Origin: Chryseobacterium lathyri
GTDB taxonomy: Bacteria; Bacteroidota; Bacteroidia; Flavobacteriales; Weeksellaceae
Assembly (NCBI RefSeq): GCF_030812195.1
Contig: NZ_JAUSSF010000001.1
Location: 186,001 to 250,000 of the forward strand
Reading direction: 5' to 3'
Length of the DNA stretch: 64,000 bases
In this document: positions 41,991-53,371 of the stretch, one piece after another
Position numbering within the stretch: position 1 is the first letter of the stretch
How the letters are laid out: every line of letters starts with the position of its first letter
Notes under the pieces: generated by a model
Seen by the model: only the letters and a program-made list of their open reading frames with translations
What the model was told of the DNA's origin: nothing
The model's database searches: none
Made by a program: the position numbers and the translations under genes

Positions 41991-42021
41991 AAGTGGCCGG
42001 CATTTGCCGGCCACTTTTTTT
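41991..42021 (+). terminator. Terminator after secreted basic protein
   Basis: Perfect 12-bp stem AAGTGGCCGGCA / TGCCGGCCACTT with a very tight loop and T-run to 42021. Confidence 0.9.
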
Positions 42022-42076
42022 CATAGGTGATCATGATCAGAATATTTATATTGTTTGAATTTTATAACTTAGCAGT

Positions 42077-42982
42077 ATGGAATCTAAAGAAACAATAAAG
42101 GAATTTTACCTGCGGAATGCATCTATGGAAAGACTGGATCCCTTCACAACTTCAGGAATAGGGCATTTTAATGTCTTTTCACGTGAAAGCTGTTCACTCG
42201 TATCACCTTACAGCAGAAGAGACTATTATAAAATTTCCCTGATTATAGGAAAAGGAAAACTTCATTATGCAGACAAATGGATCCATGTAGACCGTCCGGC
42301 ACTGTTGTTTTCCAATCCTGTGGTTCCATACTCATGGGATGCGGACGATGAGGACCAGGCGGGATGGTTCTGTCTTTTTACAGATCAGTTCCTGCAGAAT
42401 GGTGCACGCCTCGTAAATCTTTTGGATTCACAGCTTTTTAAAATAGGGGGAACTCCCGTTTTCTTTGTTGATGAAGAACAGCAGAAAATTATTTCAGACC
42501 TGTTTATCAAGATGATGACTGAGATTCAGACTGAATACGTGCATAAATATGATATGCTCCGTGCCTGCCTTCATCTCCTGATCCACGAAACAATGAAAAT
42601 GCAGCCTGCAGAAAACTTTGAACCTTATCAGAATGCCTCTCAGCGGGTAGTATCACTATTTATGGAACTGTTGGAAAGGCAATTTCCAATTGACAGTCCT
42701 GAAGCGTTCCTGAAATTAAAAACACCTAATGACTATGCACAAAGTCTTTCTATTCACGTGAATTCTTTAAACCGTGCGGTAAAAGAAATGACCGGAAAAA
42801 CAACAAGCCAGCAGATCGCTTCCAGGATCATTCAGGAGGCTAATGCTTTGCTGCAGCATACAGACTGGAATATATCCGAGATTGCTTACGGTTTAGGATT
42901 TGAAGAACCTGCTTATTTTACCAATTTCTTTAAAAAGCAGACCGGTTTGGCTCCCAATGCAGTCAGAACAGAAATTGTTTGA
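42077..42982 (+). CDS. AraC-family transcriptional regulator
   Basis: 301 residues. N-terminal cupin-like effector domain (GIGHFNVFSRESC, LIIGKGKLHYADKWIHV, ALLFSNPVVPYSW), C-terminal AraC double helix-turn-helix (about 215-300: LSIHVNSLNRAVKEMTGKT and ISEIAYGLGFEEPAYFTNFF, ending KKQTGLAPNAVRTE). It precedes the aldo/keto reductase and metallo-hydrolase genes on the same strand, and is a likely regulator of them. AraC regulators of Bacteroidota oxidoreductases are often arranged this way. Confidence 0.92.
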   Translation: MESKETIKEFYLRNASMERLDPFTTSGIGHFNVFSRESCSLVSPYSRRDYYKISLIIGKGKLHYADKWIHVDRPALLFSNPVVPYSWDADDEDQAGWFCLFTDQFLQNGARLVNLLDSQLFKIGGTPVFFVDEEQQKIISDLFIKMMTEIQTEYVHKYDMLRACLHLLIHETMKMQPAENFEPYQNASQRVVSLFMELLERQFPIDSPEAFLKLKTPNDYAQSLSIHVNSLNRAVKEMTGKTTSQQIASRIIQEANALLQHTDWNISEIAYGLGFEEPAYFTNFFKKQTGLAPNAVRTEIV

Positions 42983-43034
42983 ATTTTATAATTCTTAGTT
43001 TGAATTCTATATTCCATTCATTCCATTCTTGTCT

Positions 43035-43042
43035 TAATTTTG
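43035..43042 (+). promoter_or_regulatory. Putative -7 box of aldo/keto reductase
   Basis: TAATTTTG fits TAnnTTTG, 28 bp before ATG 43070. Confidence 0.45.
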
Positions 43043-43069
43043 TTCTATCAATTAAAAATCACAGCAATT

Positions 43070-44071
43070 ATGAAATTCAGACAATTAGGAAACACAGGAG
43101 AGCAGTTATCTGCAATAGGTTTAGGATGTATGGGAATGAGCTTTGCATATGGGCCGGCTGATGAGCAGGAAAGCATCAACACCCTGCATAAGGCATTAGA
43201 TTTAGGAATCAACTTTTGGGATACTGCAGATATGTATGCTGCCGGAGAAAATGAAAAGCTGATCTCGAAGGTTCTGGTTCCGAACAGGGATAAGATCTTT
43301 ATTGCCACTAAATTCGGATTCAGGTTTAAAGACGGAAAACCAAGCCACAGTGGGGCTCCCGGAACCTATTTTGATGGTTCACCGGAGTGGATCAGGCAGG
43401 CTGTTGATCTGAGTCTTCAAAGACTTAAAATCGATACCATTGATCTCTATTACGCCCACAGAGTAGATCCGAATATTCCGGTAGAAGAAACAGTAGGCGC
43501 AATGGCTGAGCTGGTGAAAGAAGGAAAAGTAAAATACCTTGGATTATCAGAAGCTTCTGCTGAATCCATTAGAAAAGCAAATAAAATACACCCCATTACA
43601 GCATTGCAGTCAGAATATTCTATCTTAACCAAAGATGTGGAAAAAGAAATACTTCCAACCATCAGAGAGTTAGGAATTACCCTGGTGCCGTATTCTCCGC
43701 TGGCCAGAGGACTTTTTGCCAATATCAATGAAGTGCAGAATTTCGGTGATGAAGATTTTAGAAAAACATTACCGCGTTATCAGGCAGAATATCTGGAAAA
43801 TAACAAAAACCTGGCAAGAGAAATCAATGAATTTGCGCAGTCTAAGGGCGTAAAAGGAACCCAGTTGGCTTTAGCCTGGGTATTGAATCAGGGAGAAGAC
43901 ATTATTCCGATTCCGGGAACAAAACGTATTAAATATCTTGAAGAGAATGTTGAAGCCGTAAACATCGATCTGTCACCGTCAGATATGGAAACAATTGATG
44001 CTCTTCTGAAAAAATATCCCAACGTGGGAGAAAGATACACAGAAGGCTCTATGAAATTAGTCAATAACTAA
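43070..44071 (+). CDS. Aldo/keto reductase
   Basis: 333 residues from ATG 43070 (the ORF can be extended to 43040 without similarity). NADPH-dependent carbonyl reductase with a TIM barrel. Catalytic tetrad: Asp and Tyr in [15 protein letters not shown], Lys in [10 protein letters not shown], His in [10 protein letters not shown]. Cofactor motif near the end: [16 protein letters not shown]. Closest to the AKR13/YakC-like group of short AKRs. Likely controlled by the AraC protein upstream. A terminator follows at 44081-44119. Confidence 0.92.
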   Translation: MKFRQLGNTGEQLSAIGLGCMGMSFAYGPADEQESINTLHKALDLGINFWDTADMYAAGENEKLISKVLVPNRDKIFIATKFGFRFKDGKPSHSGAPGTYFDGSPEWIRQAVDLSLQRLKIDTIDLYYAHRVDPNIPVEETVGAMAELVKEGKVKYLGLSEASAESIRKANKIHPITALQSEYSILTKDVEKEILPTIRELGITLVPYSPLARGLFANINEVQNFGDEDFRKTLPRYQAEYLENNKNLAREINEFAQSKGVKGTQLALAWVLNQGEDIIPIPGTKRIKYLEENVEAVNIDLSPSDMETIDALLKKYPNVGERYTEGSMKLVNN

Positions 44072-44080
44072 ATTCACCAT

Positions 44081-44119
44081 ACTTCCGGGTTGCTGTCTGT
44101 TATTCAGTAACCCGGAAGT
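44081..44119 (+). terminator. Hairpin between aldo/keto reductase and MBL gene
   Basis: 15-bp stem 44081-44095 with 44105-44119 (one G-T pair), only two T after it; partial terminator at best, so read-through into the next gene is plausible. Confidence 0.6.
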
Positions 44120-44137
44120 TTGTATAAATATTTGATT

Positions 44138-45130
44138 ATGAACAGAAGAGAACTTTTAAAAAACGGACTCATGGCCGGAGCGTTCAGCCTTGTTCCGTTT
44201 TCTGATGTTTTTGGCAGTACCAGAATGCTTTCATCTCATCCCGAAGAAGACCTTTCAGCATTTAAAAAGATCAAGCTTGGAGAATTGGAGCTGTTTATTC
44301 TTACGGATGGATATATTCACGAGGAAAACATTGACACATTTGCTCCGAGAGCAGATATCTCTCAATTAAAAGCCATTCTCAGAGACAATTTCCGGCCGGA
44401 TGATTATGTTGATATGGCAATGAATCTCATGCTTGTCAAAACCAAAGACAGGCTTGTTTTACTGGATGCCGGAATGGGAGTCTTTGCAGATGAAAGAACA
44501 GGATTTATTCTGAAGAGTCTGCAGAAAGCAGGATTTTCTCCAAAAGATATCACAGATGTTTTTATTTCTCACGCTCATCCGGATCATATTGGCGGGGTAG
44601 TGGACAAGCAGAACAATCTGGTTTTTCCTAATGCGGATCTTTATATTTCAAAAATTGAGCATGACTTTTGGCTCCAGGCTTCGATCAAAGATTTTAAAAA
44701 CAGCTTTCTGAAAAGCCAGCCTGAATTCCTTAACCAGATCATTCCTCCCATCCAGAATATTCTGAAAACAATCCGGCCGAAGCTGAAGTTTTTTGATTTT
44801 AAGAAACCTCTGTTTGATCATTTCAGTTTTCAGCTGGCTCCGGGACATACGCCGGGTCTTACGGTTATTACTGTTACTTCGGGCAGCGAGAAATTAACGT
44901 ATATTGCGGATCTGATTCATTCTGATGTTATTCTTTTTCCGCATCCCGAATGGGGATTTTCAGGAGATACGGACCTGGATATTGCTGCAGAATCCCGAAA
45001 AAAATTACTTAAGCAACTGGCAGAAACTAAAACGAAGGCTTTTGCTTACCATCTTCCATGGCCGGGACTTGGCTTTACAAAGAAGAAAGATGTTGCTTAT
45101 GAATGGATTCCTGAAAGCTTTATGAATTAG
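44138..45130 (+). CDS. Tat-exported metallo-beta-lactamase-fold hydrolase
   Basis: 330 residues from ATG 44138; an earlier in-frame start at 44120 lies against the preceding hairpin. Twin-arginine signal MNRRELLKNGLMAGAFSLVPF (RRELLK), so exported folded, typical of metal cofactor proteins. Zinc motif ISHAHPDHIGG (HxHxDH) and later LAPGHTPGLTVI and AYHLPWPGLG with further His ligands. Resembles the lactonase branch that includes the AHL lactonase AidC of Chryseobacterium, by recollection. Lactone or ester hydrolysis is inferred. It shares its strand and context with the AraC and AKR genes. Confidence 0.85.
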   Translation: MNRRELLKNGLMAGAFSLVPFSDVFGSTRMLSSHPEEDLSAFKKIKLGELELFILTDGYIHEENIDTFAPRADISQLKAILRDNFRPDDYVDMAMNLMLVKTKDRLVLLDAGMGVFADERTGFILKSLQKAGFSPKDITDVFISHAHPDHIGGVVDKQNNLVFPNADLYISKIEHDFWLQASIKDFKNSFLKSQPEFLNQIIPPIQNILKTIRPKLKFFDFKKPLFDHFSFQLAPGHTPGLTVITVTSGSEKLTYIADLIHSDVILFPHPEWGFSGDTDLDIAAESRKKLLKQLAETKTKAFAYHLPWPGLGFTKKKDVAYEWIPESFMN

Positions 45131-45165
45131 GTTTACACTTAAATTTTCTACGACATAGTTTTAAT

Positions 45166-45195
45166 AATAATCCCCTCAAAAGTGAGGGGATTATT
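45166..45195. terminator. Bidirectional terminator between MBL gene and TonB receptor
   Basis: Perfect 13-bp stem AATAATCCCCTCA / TGAGGGGATTATT, loop AAAG, between convergent genes. Confidence 0.88.
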
Positions 45196-45218
45196 CATGC
45201 TGTACTGCCTGTGAAGGG

Positions 45219-47420
45219 TTAAAAATTATACTTCACATTAAATCCTGTAAAGAAATAAGCTTTGCTGGGCCCTGGATTTACATCAGTATAAACAGCGGAG
45301 TTGTTATACTGGTTGTCCATATCTGTATCATTGATACTGTTTCCATAAAACAGGAAAGTATAATTGATCTGGCTGGTTAAATTATTTCCTATCACAAACA
45401 CATCTACATCAAATTTATTGAAAGTATGCTTGTAGCCGATTTTAGAGTTGAGCAGTCCGAAGCTTTTCACTTTGTTTGAATTAGCAAAATCTGTGTAGAC
45501 ACTTCCCATAAAATTGTATGTATTCTGCCAATAGATCCCGATTTCGGTGTCAAAGTCTAATCCTATAGAAAGTTTTGTTTTTGGGACCCCAGCTACATTT
45601 TTATTATCATAAACGTTTACTGCGGCGGGAAGGGCGTGTTCTTTCAGATAGGTGCTGAATTTTGAATATTTAAAATTATTGTAGGTATAGCTTACAAAAG
45701 GCTGGATTTTAGCAACAAAAGAATTTTTAGGCTTATAGGAATATCCTGCACTCATTTCCAAACCTTTATTTCTCTGATCTCCCGTATTGGCCCAATAAGA
45801 ATATGGAGTCCGTTCCGGATTATCCATTGTACCCCGTAATTGAGTCAGCTTATCTTTAATATTAATATTGAATAATGAGAACTGATAATCTATAGAAGTA
45901 TTTCCGATTAATCCCTGTATGCTGAAATCCCACATTTTTGCCTTTTCTGCAATAAGGTTATCATTGGTGACATTAAGACCGGTTGTAAAAGATGTGGCAG
46001 AAGTCGGTGCATTGTAGCCTTCACTGTAGCTGAGGTTGAAGATCTGATTTTTCCATGTTTTTTGCAGGGCAAAATGTGGGGTTGCTACTGCTTTAAATTT
46101 CTTATCAAAAGACAGATCCTTATTGTAAAGATCATTGCCATTTACTAAGAACAGACCGGGAAGGGCAAACAGATCTTTTCTGTTGTAGCTGATTTGATTG
46201 ATGCTGATCCCTGCCAGGAACATTAAATTCCAAGGCTTATAGGTGATTTTTTCGACGGCAAAATAATTGGACTGGTTATTGGTATAATCGAAATAGGAAC
46301 CTTCATATAAAGGTCTTAATATGGGCGGTTCCGTAATTTTTACACTTTTGAAACGGTAATTGGAAATGGTAGAATTAGACTGTTGGATTTCAATTCCGAA
46401 TTCTGTTTGGCTCTTGAAATGCTCCCAGTTTTTGTTAAATACAAATACTGACCTGAGACCGTAATTGGATGCAGAAGAAGTTTCATAGGCTCCTGCTGCG
46501 ATCCTGTCCCCCTTAGTACCGGTATAAAATAGAGTAGTATTATTACTGAAATTTTTGCTGATCTTCCAGATATGTCCGACTCCGGCTCTGGAAGTAATAA
46601 ATTTAGTTTTTGCTCCTCTTCTGATGTACGCGAAATTTCCATTATCAATGCCGTTGTAGTAGTCATCATAGGAAATCTGTCCTGATACCTGTTCCAGAGA
46701 ATTCCCATGGGAAGCCAATAAGGTGATGGTTTGCTTTTGATTCAGTTTAAATTCACCGTTAATATTATAAAAATTCTTAATGCTTTTTCCATGAGGGCGG
46801 TATCCATCACTCCCGACATGAGTGAAATTAGCGGTTACAGAGTGGTTTTCCCCAACGCTGGAAGCTGAAGTGGAGCTCTGAAAAAGCCCGAAAGATCCGG
46901 TATTGAATTGCTCGGAAACAGAAGTTCCTTTTTGGGTTTCCGGTTTTATATAGAGTCTTACAGCACCGCCGGAACCGCCACCGTACAATGTTGCAGCAGG
47001 ACCTTTTATCACATCTATATGGTTGATCAGACCGAAATTGACATCATCCAAAATGGTAACCCCGTCTGCACCGGTAAGAGGCATGTTGTTCAGGTACATT
47101 TTGATTCCCCAGTTGTTAAATTTTTGGTCGTTTCCGTAGCCTCTCAATATAATTCTCTGACCTCCCAGCTGGGTTCTTTTTTCTACCTGTACTCCGGCCA
47201 TGGTATTGAGGCTATGCTCTATAAATGCAGGATTATTCCGGTTGATTTCATACTCGGAAATGATTTCTGTAGACTGTGCATGTTTTTTAAATTCTTCACG
47301 TTCTTTTATTACTTTTGCTCTTGCATGGATTTCAATTTCATCAATATTTTTTTCACTTTCCTGTGCATATACAAATCCAATCATCCCTAATGACAGCCCG
47401 AATATGTAGCTTTTTTTCAT
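45219..47420 (-). CDS. TonB-dependent outer-membrane receptor
   Basis: 733 residues from ATG 47420 (preceded by a TTG that would add one residue). Signal peptide MKKSYIFGLSLGMIGFVYAQ; TonB box-like NIDEIEIHARA; plug domain about 45-150 (HSLNTMAGVQVEKRTQLGG, IRGYGN-like IILRGYGND, VIKGPAATLYGGGSGGAV). A 22-stranded barrel follows, ending in the Phe required for outer-membrane assembly (GFNVKYNF). FecA/siderophore-receptor-like; no SusD partner, so not a glycan-type SusC. It lies 71 bp from the T9SS gene. Confidence 0.92.
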   Translation of the reverse strand: MKKSYIFGLSLGMIGFVYAQESEKNIDEIEIHARAKVIKEREEFKKHAQSTEIISEYEINRNNPAFIEHSLNTMAGVQVEKRTQLGGQRIILRGYGNDQKFNNWGIKMYLNNMPLTGADGVTILDDVNFGLINHIDVIKGPAATLYGGGSGGAVRLYIKPETQKGTSVSEQFNTGSFGLFQSSTSASSVGENHSVTANFTHVGSDGYRPHGKSIKNFYNINGEFKLNQKQTITLLASHGNSLEQVSGQISYDDYYNGIDNGNFAYIRRGAKTKFITSRAGVGHIWKISKNFSNNTTLFYTGTKGDRIAAGAYETSSASNYGLRSVFVFNKNWEHFKSQTEFGIEIQQSNSTISNYRFKSVKITEPPILRPLYEGSYFDYTNNQSNYFAVEKITYKPWNLMFLAGISINQISYNRKDLFALPGLFLVNGNDLYNKDLSFDKKFKAVATPHFALQKTWKNQIFNLSYSEGYNAPTSATSFTTGLNVTNDNLIAEKAKMWDFSIQGLIGNTSIDYQFSLFNINIKDKLTQLRGTMDNPERTPYSYWANTGDQRNKGLEMSAGYSYKPKNSFVAKIQPFVSYTYNNFKYSKFSTYLKEHALPAAVNVYDNKNVAGVPKTKLSIGLDFDTEIGIYWQNTYNFMGSVYTDFANSNKVKSFGLLNSKIGYKHTFNKFDVDVFVIGNNLTSQINYTFLFYGNSINDTDMDNQYNNSAVYTDVNPGPSKAYFFTGFNVKYNF

Positions 47421-47491
47421 CAATTGTAAATATTAAAAAACAACAAGATAAGACTACCTTACCTTGCTGTTTTATTTTAAAATTTTATTTC

Positions 47492-50305
47492 TTATTTTCT
47501 TATGATCACAGAGGTGTGAACCATAGTTCCATTTTGGAGAACTTTTAATATATAATCACCTTTTCCTAGGCTTTCAATATTAAATTCTTCATCAGACTTT
47601 ACATTCTTTTTTGTCAGAACAAGTCTGCCGGCAGCATCATAAATCTCTATATCCGCAGCTTTTCCGTTTTCAAGATTTACATGAATAGGACCTCTGGTGG
47701 GATTAGGATATACCTTATTTTTCAGAAGATTATATTGGACATTGCTTGTTGACAAAGTTGGGGTGGCCACGTTGGTGGTGAAAGCCCCTCTTCCGTAAGT
47801 TACTGCTAAAATGGTTTTATCAGATGGACGGTAATCAAAATGATTAACTTTAAATTTGCCCAGACCGTCAGAATATAGAGCCCATGTAGGTGAAGCAGTT
47901 TGGAAGTTAGAAGTACCCCATACTCCGTAATAAGTTCCCAGAATAACCTCATTATTGTCCTGAGGGTTCATGAAAATAGCTTTTACAGGAATATCAGGAA
48001 GATTTCCTTCTTTGGAAACCCATGTTGTTCCTCCATCTGTGCTGTAAAATACACTTGTTTTGGTGAAATTGGAAACTGTCACCATGATCTCATTTTCAGA
48101 AGCTCCTAATTTGATATCGGAAATATATCCTCCGAAATTATAATTGATGGTTGAAGTATTGTGTGTTGTATTGGCATTGGTAACTTTGTACAATTTTCCT
48201 GAAGATAAACCAATGAAAAGGGTAGAGCTCGTAGTAGTATATGGTGAAGCAAAAATATCGGTAACGAATTCACCTGCCGCTACTGTGGCAATAGTCAGCT
48301 GAGTCCTTACAAGGCTTAATGGAATACTTGCCAAGCCGCTTATTCTATTTAATACAATAGACGTTGAGCCCGATCCATTGGCATTAGTGTAGGCTATGTC
48401 CAGATTTCTGTCCACTGCCAGAGGATTTATAAATTGTCCGGCGTCTCTTTGAGCTGCAGCCAGGAGATAATATCCTCCCTGTGCATTAAAAATAATGTGA
48501 TAGTTATTAGTATAAGATGCGATAAGGTATTTATTCTGGTCATCAAACGCTGTATAAGCCCCGTCACCGCCATATACTTCTGAAGTGTTATAGAAATTAT
48601 TGGCTAAAACAGCTCCTGAAAGCCTTTTCGTACCATTATCCTGAGCACCCAGAATCATATCTTCAGCTGCAGATGTCGAAGAAGGATTTAAGGTGCCGTG
48701 GTAGAATTGGGTTACATTAAAGCGTTTATTTCTCATTCCTACGGCTGTTGTACTGGCAAGATTATCTTTATTTGAAGCAAAGAAAATACCTCCGTCATTG
48801 CCCATTACAAACTGGCTGGGATTCTTCGGGTTAAAAACCAATGCATGCTGGTCTGCATGTACCACAGAAATATTAGCAGTACTAAGGGCATTATTATTGG
48901 ACCATTTGGTATACTGGGTCCATGTTGCACCGCCATCTGTACTTTTATAAGAATCAATTCCCCCTACGTAAACATGATCATCATTAGTAGGGTCGGTTTC
49001 AATGACTAAATCATAAAATGCCTGGCCTCTTGTAAAATCATTGTCGGGCTGTCCTGTATCTATAGGATTGGGCAGAGTAATCCCTGATCCCGCGGTGTTA
49101 GTAGTAATCCATGTCGTACCGCCATCTGTTGTTTTTGCAAGTCTGATCGGTTCCGCACTTGTTTCTCCCTGCATTAATGCATAAGCCTTTAAAGGATTGG
49201 TGCTGGAAACTTCTACCATTACCCTTGCATTATTGTTTCCTACATTATAGACGTTGTTAAACGTAGCACCATGATCGGTAGATTTAAAAATTCTTCCACC
49301 AGAGGTGGAACCGCTGAAACTGCTCCGTCTTGTGGCAACCCATATGGAATTATCTGTACCTACTTCAATATCCTGGATATCATACCCTCTGGTAGCGGTA
49401 GTAAGCAGGCTGTTTAAAAGAGTGAAGTTTGTACCGTCAGTAGATTTATATAATCCGGCTTCATTTAATCCGGCAAAAGTAGCGGCATCTGCAAAATAGG
49501 TTCCGGAAACCCCTGCATATACTTCAGAGACTCCATTATTATTGACCACCTTAATAGAAGGGATGTTGTACATTCCTTTTTTAACGCCATTGGAGGCATA
49601 TCCGCTTTCGAGATTAAATACCTGCTGCCATGTAGTGCCACCATTGGTGGTTTTCCAGATCCCTAAACCGCTGAAATCCCCGGTCTCTACTTCTCCGGTT
49701 CCTACATAAAAAATCTGGGGATTATTAGGATCTGCAGTAATGCATGATACAGTGGTATTGGACCAGAATGCATCTACCAGTGTCCATTCAGAACTAGGAT
49801 CGGAGATATCATTATTGAACCATAATCCGCCTGAAACGCCACCTGCCCAAACCTTTTTGCCTGTAAGGTCATTTGGGTCAAACATGATGCCTCTTACTCT
49901 TCCTCCCGTCTCATAAGGACCTCTTTCTATCCATAGATTGCTAATGCTTTTATTGGCCTGGCCGTCATTAGCACCGTTGAATAGTTTTAAATTTTTTTCA
50001 GGCTGAAATTTACCGCTTGCTACCTTTTGTTCAAGATCCACATAATTTTTGTTGTGTACAGTTCCGGTTTCAGGGTCCATGGTAGCAATGAAATCCTGTA
50101 GATAATATTCATCAGGTGGTTTCTGCTTATGTTCCCTGGCGTCTTGAATCCTTTTTTGATAAGAATTTGTGATGTCCTGAATGTGTTTCAGATACTTTTT
50201 ATTAACCTTTGAGGCGTTATTTGCTGTGCCTTTTTGCACTTCCTGCGCATTCAGATAAAGTGAAGCCACGGTAAGGCCCACTCCGAAAATTGATTTTAAT
50301 TTCAT
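47492..50305 (-). CDS. Large BNR/VPS10-like secreted protein with T9SS sorting domain
   Basis: 937 residues with signal peptide MKLKSIFGVGLTVASLYLNAQ. Many beta-propeller blades with BNR/sortilin-type asp-boxes: SSTDGGTTW-like repeats such as GIWKTTNGGTTWQQV, IFKSTDHGATFNNV, LAKTTDGGTTWITT, SYKSTDGGATWTQY and VFYSTDGGTTWVSK. The last 75 residues form a type A T9SS domain (VYPNPTRGPIHVNLENG, IYDAAGRLVLTKKNV, GDYILKVLQNG). So it is exported through T9SS to the surface or medium. Catalytic residues of sialidases are not evident; may be a photosynthesis-stability-like or adhesive protein. Confidence 0.9.
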   Translation of the reverse strand: MKLKSIFGVGLTVASLYLNAQEVQKGTANNASKVNKKYLKHIQDITNSYQKRIQDAREHKQKPPDEYYLQDFIATMDPETGTVHNKNYVDLEQKVASGKFQPEKNLKLFNGANDGQANKSISNLWIERGPYETGGRVRGIMFDPNDLTGKKVWAGGVSGGLWFNNDISDPSSEWTLVDAFWSNTTVSCITADPNNPQIFYVGTGEVETGDFSGLGIWKTTNGGTTWQQVFNLESGYASNGVKKGMYNIPSIKVVNNNGVSEVYAGVSGTYFADAATFAGLNEAGLYKSTDGTNFTLLNSLLTTATRGYDIQDIEVGTDNSIWVATRRSSFSGSTSGGRIFKSTDHGATFNNVYNVGNNNARVMVEVSSTNPLKAYALMQGETSAEPIRLAKTTDGGTTWITTNTAGSGITLPNPIDTGQPDNDFTRGQAFYDLVIETDPTNDDHVYVGGIDSYKSTDGGATWTQYTKWSNNNALSTANISVVHADQHALVFNPKNPSQFVMGNDGGIFFASNKDNLASTTAVGMRNKRFNVTQFYHGTLNPSSTSAAEDMILGAQDNGTKRLSGAVLANNFYNTSEVYGGDGAYTAFDDQNKYLIASYTNNYHIIFNAQGGYYLLAAAQRDAGQFINPLAVDRNLDIAYTNANGSGSTSIVLNRISGLASIPLSLVRTQLTIATVAAGEFVTDIFASPYTTTSSTLFIGLSSGKLYKVTNANTTHNTSTINYNFGGYISDIKLGASENEIMVTVSNFTKTSVFYSTDGGTTWVSKEGNLPDIPVKAIFMNPQDNNEVILGTYYGVWGTSNFQTASPTWALYSDGLGKFKVNHFDYRPSDKTILAVTYGRGAFTTNVATPTLSTSNVQYNLLKNKVYPNPTRGPIHVNLENGKAADIEIYDAAGRLVLTKKNVKSDEEFNIESLGKGDYILKVLQNGTMVHTSVIIRK

Positions 50306-50380
50306 ATCTGTTTTTTTTAAACTCTATAAAAATAGGATTTTTTTATTGTCAAAAAAATATTTATTTCAATAAAATTAAAT

Positions 50381-50839
50381 TTATTGTGGGCTATCTTCTC
50401 TTTCTGTTGATATTTTGTTATTAATTTCGTTGTTTTTGTGAAGGAAATTTATTTTTTGTTTGATCTGTTTTTTATTTTTTTTGTTTTCAGATATCAGATA
50501 TACCTTGGTAAGATCTAATATTTGATCGTGTTCTGGATTTTTTATTGCCCCATTCGCATCTATGGTTATTTGATCTGAGGATTCGGGTAAGTAGATTCCC
50601 TGCAGATGTAATATTCCGTTCTTGTTTTCTTTTTTTAAAGGTATTTTTACATTTCCGGCCAATAGATATTTGGGTTCTATTTTTGAGATATCCTTTACTT
50701 TGATATTAAAGTTTTCCGATCTGGAGCCTTTTACACCTCCGAGATTTGTTGTGTGAACCGCTTCAATCAATTTATAATTCTGGGCGGAACAGCCGCTGCT
50801 GAAGAATAGTATGATTAAAATATAATTAATGGTTTTCAT
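50381..50839 (-). CDS. Hypothetical lipoprotein
   Basis: 152 residues with signal peptide MKTINYILIILFFSSGCSAQ and a lipobox SSGC, so lipidated. A single beta-rich domain (KYLLAGNVKIPLKKENKNG, HLQGIYLPESSDQ) and a Lys-rich tail (SENKKNKKQIKQKINFLHKNN) are seen. I do not recognise the family. It lies 75 bp upstream of the BNR/T9SS gene on the same strand. Confidence 0.72.
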   Translation of the reverse strand: MKTINYILIILFFSSGCSAQNYKLIEAVHTTNLGGVKGSRSENFNIKVKDISKIEPKYLLAGNVKIPLKKENKNGILHLQGIYLPESSDQITIDANGAIKNPEHDQILDLTKVYLISENKKNKKQIKQKINFLHKNNEINNKISTEREDSPQ

Positions 50840-50997
50840 ATTGATGATTTATAAATTATTCAATGTAGGAAATATACAAAAAAAGTCTTTGGGCTATAAA
50901 AAGAATATTCAATGATCCGGCCACAATTTTATAATTACTAATAAAGCCTGAATGCTCATTTTATTTAAACTGATCTCCGGATATTTAAAATTAATCC

Positions 50998-51026
50998 AAA
51001 AAAAAGCCCCTTAAAAAAGGAGCTTT
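50998..51026 (-). terminator. Terminator after icd
   Basis: Stem AAAGCTCCTT / AAGGGGCTTT read on the minus strand with one wobble, then eight T. Confidence 0.82.
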
Positions 51027-51046
51027 AATTCATTATCAGTCAGAAA

Positions 51047-53299
<2,253 letters not shown>

Positions 53300-53302
53300 T
53301 CA

Positions 53303-53310
53303 CAAATTTA
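53303..53310 (-). promoter_or_regulatory. Putative -7 box of icd
   Basis: TAAATTTG on the minus strand, 36 bp before the icd start. Confidence 0.45.
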
Positions 53311-53344
53311 CTAAATATGATTGTTTTATGGAGTTATTTTGCGT

Positions 53345-53368
53345 AAAAAAAGAGGCTTTTGCCTCTTT
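53345..53368 (-). terminator. Terminator after surface protein gene
   Basis: Perfect 8-bp stem AAAGAGGC / GCCTCTTT, TTTT-AAAA loop, T-run on the minus strand. Confidence 0.85.
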
Positions 53369-53371
53369 AAA

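Noticed and set aside
46908-47390. 160-codon plus-strand ORF over the TonB receptor gene
   Set aside because: Antisense to a strongly supported receptor; no recognisable protein features.
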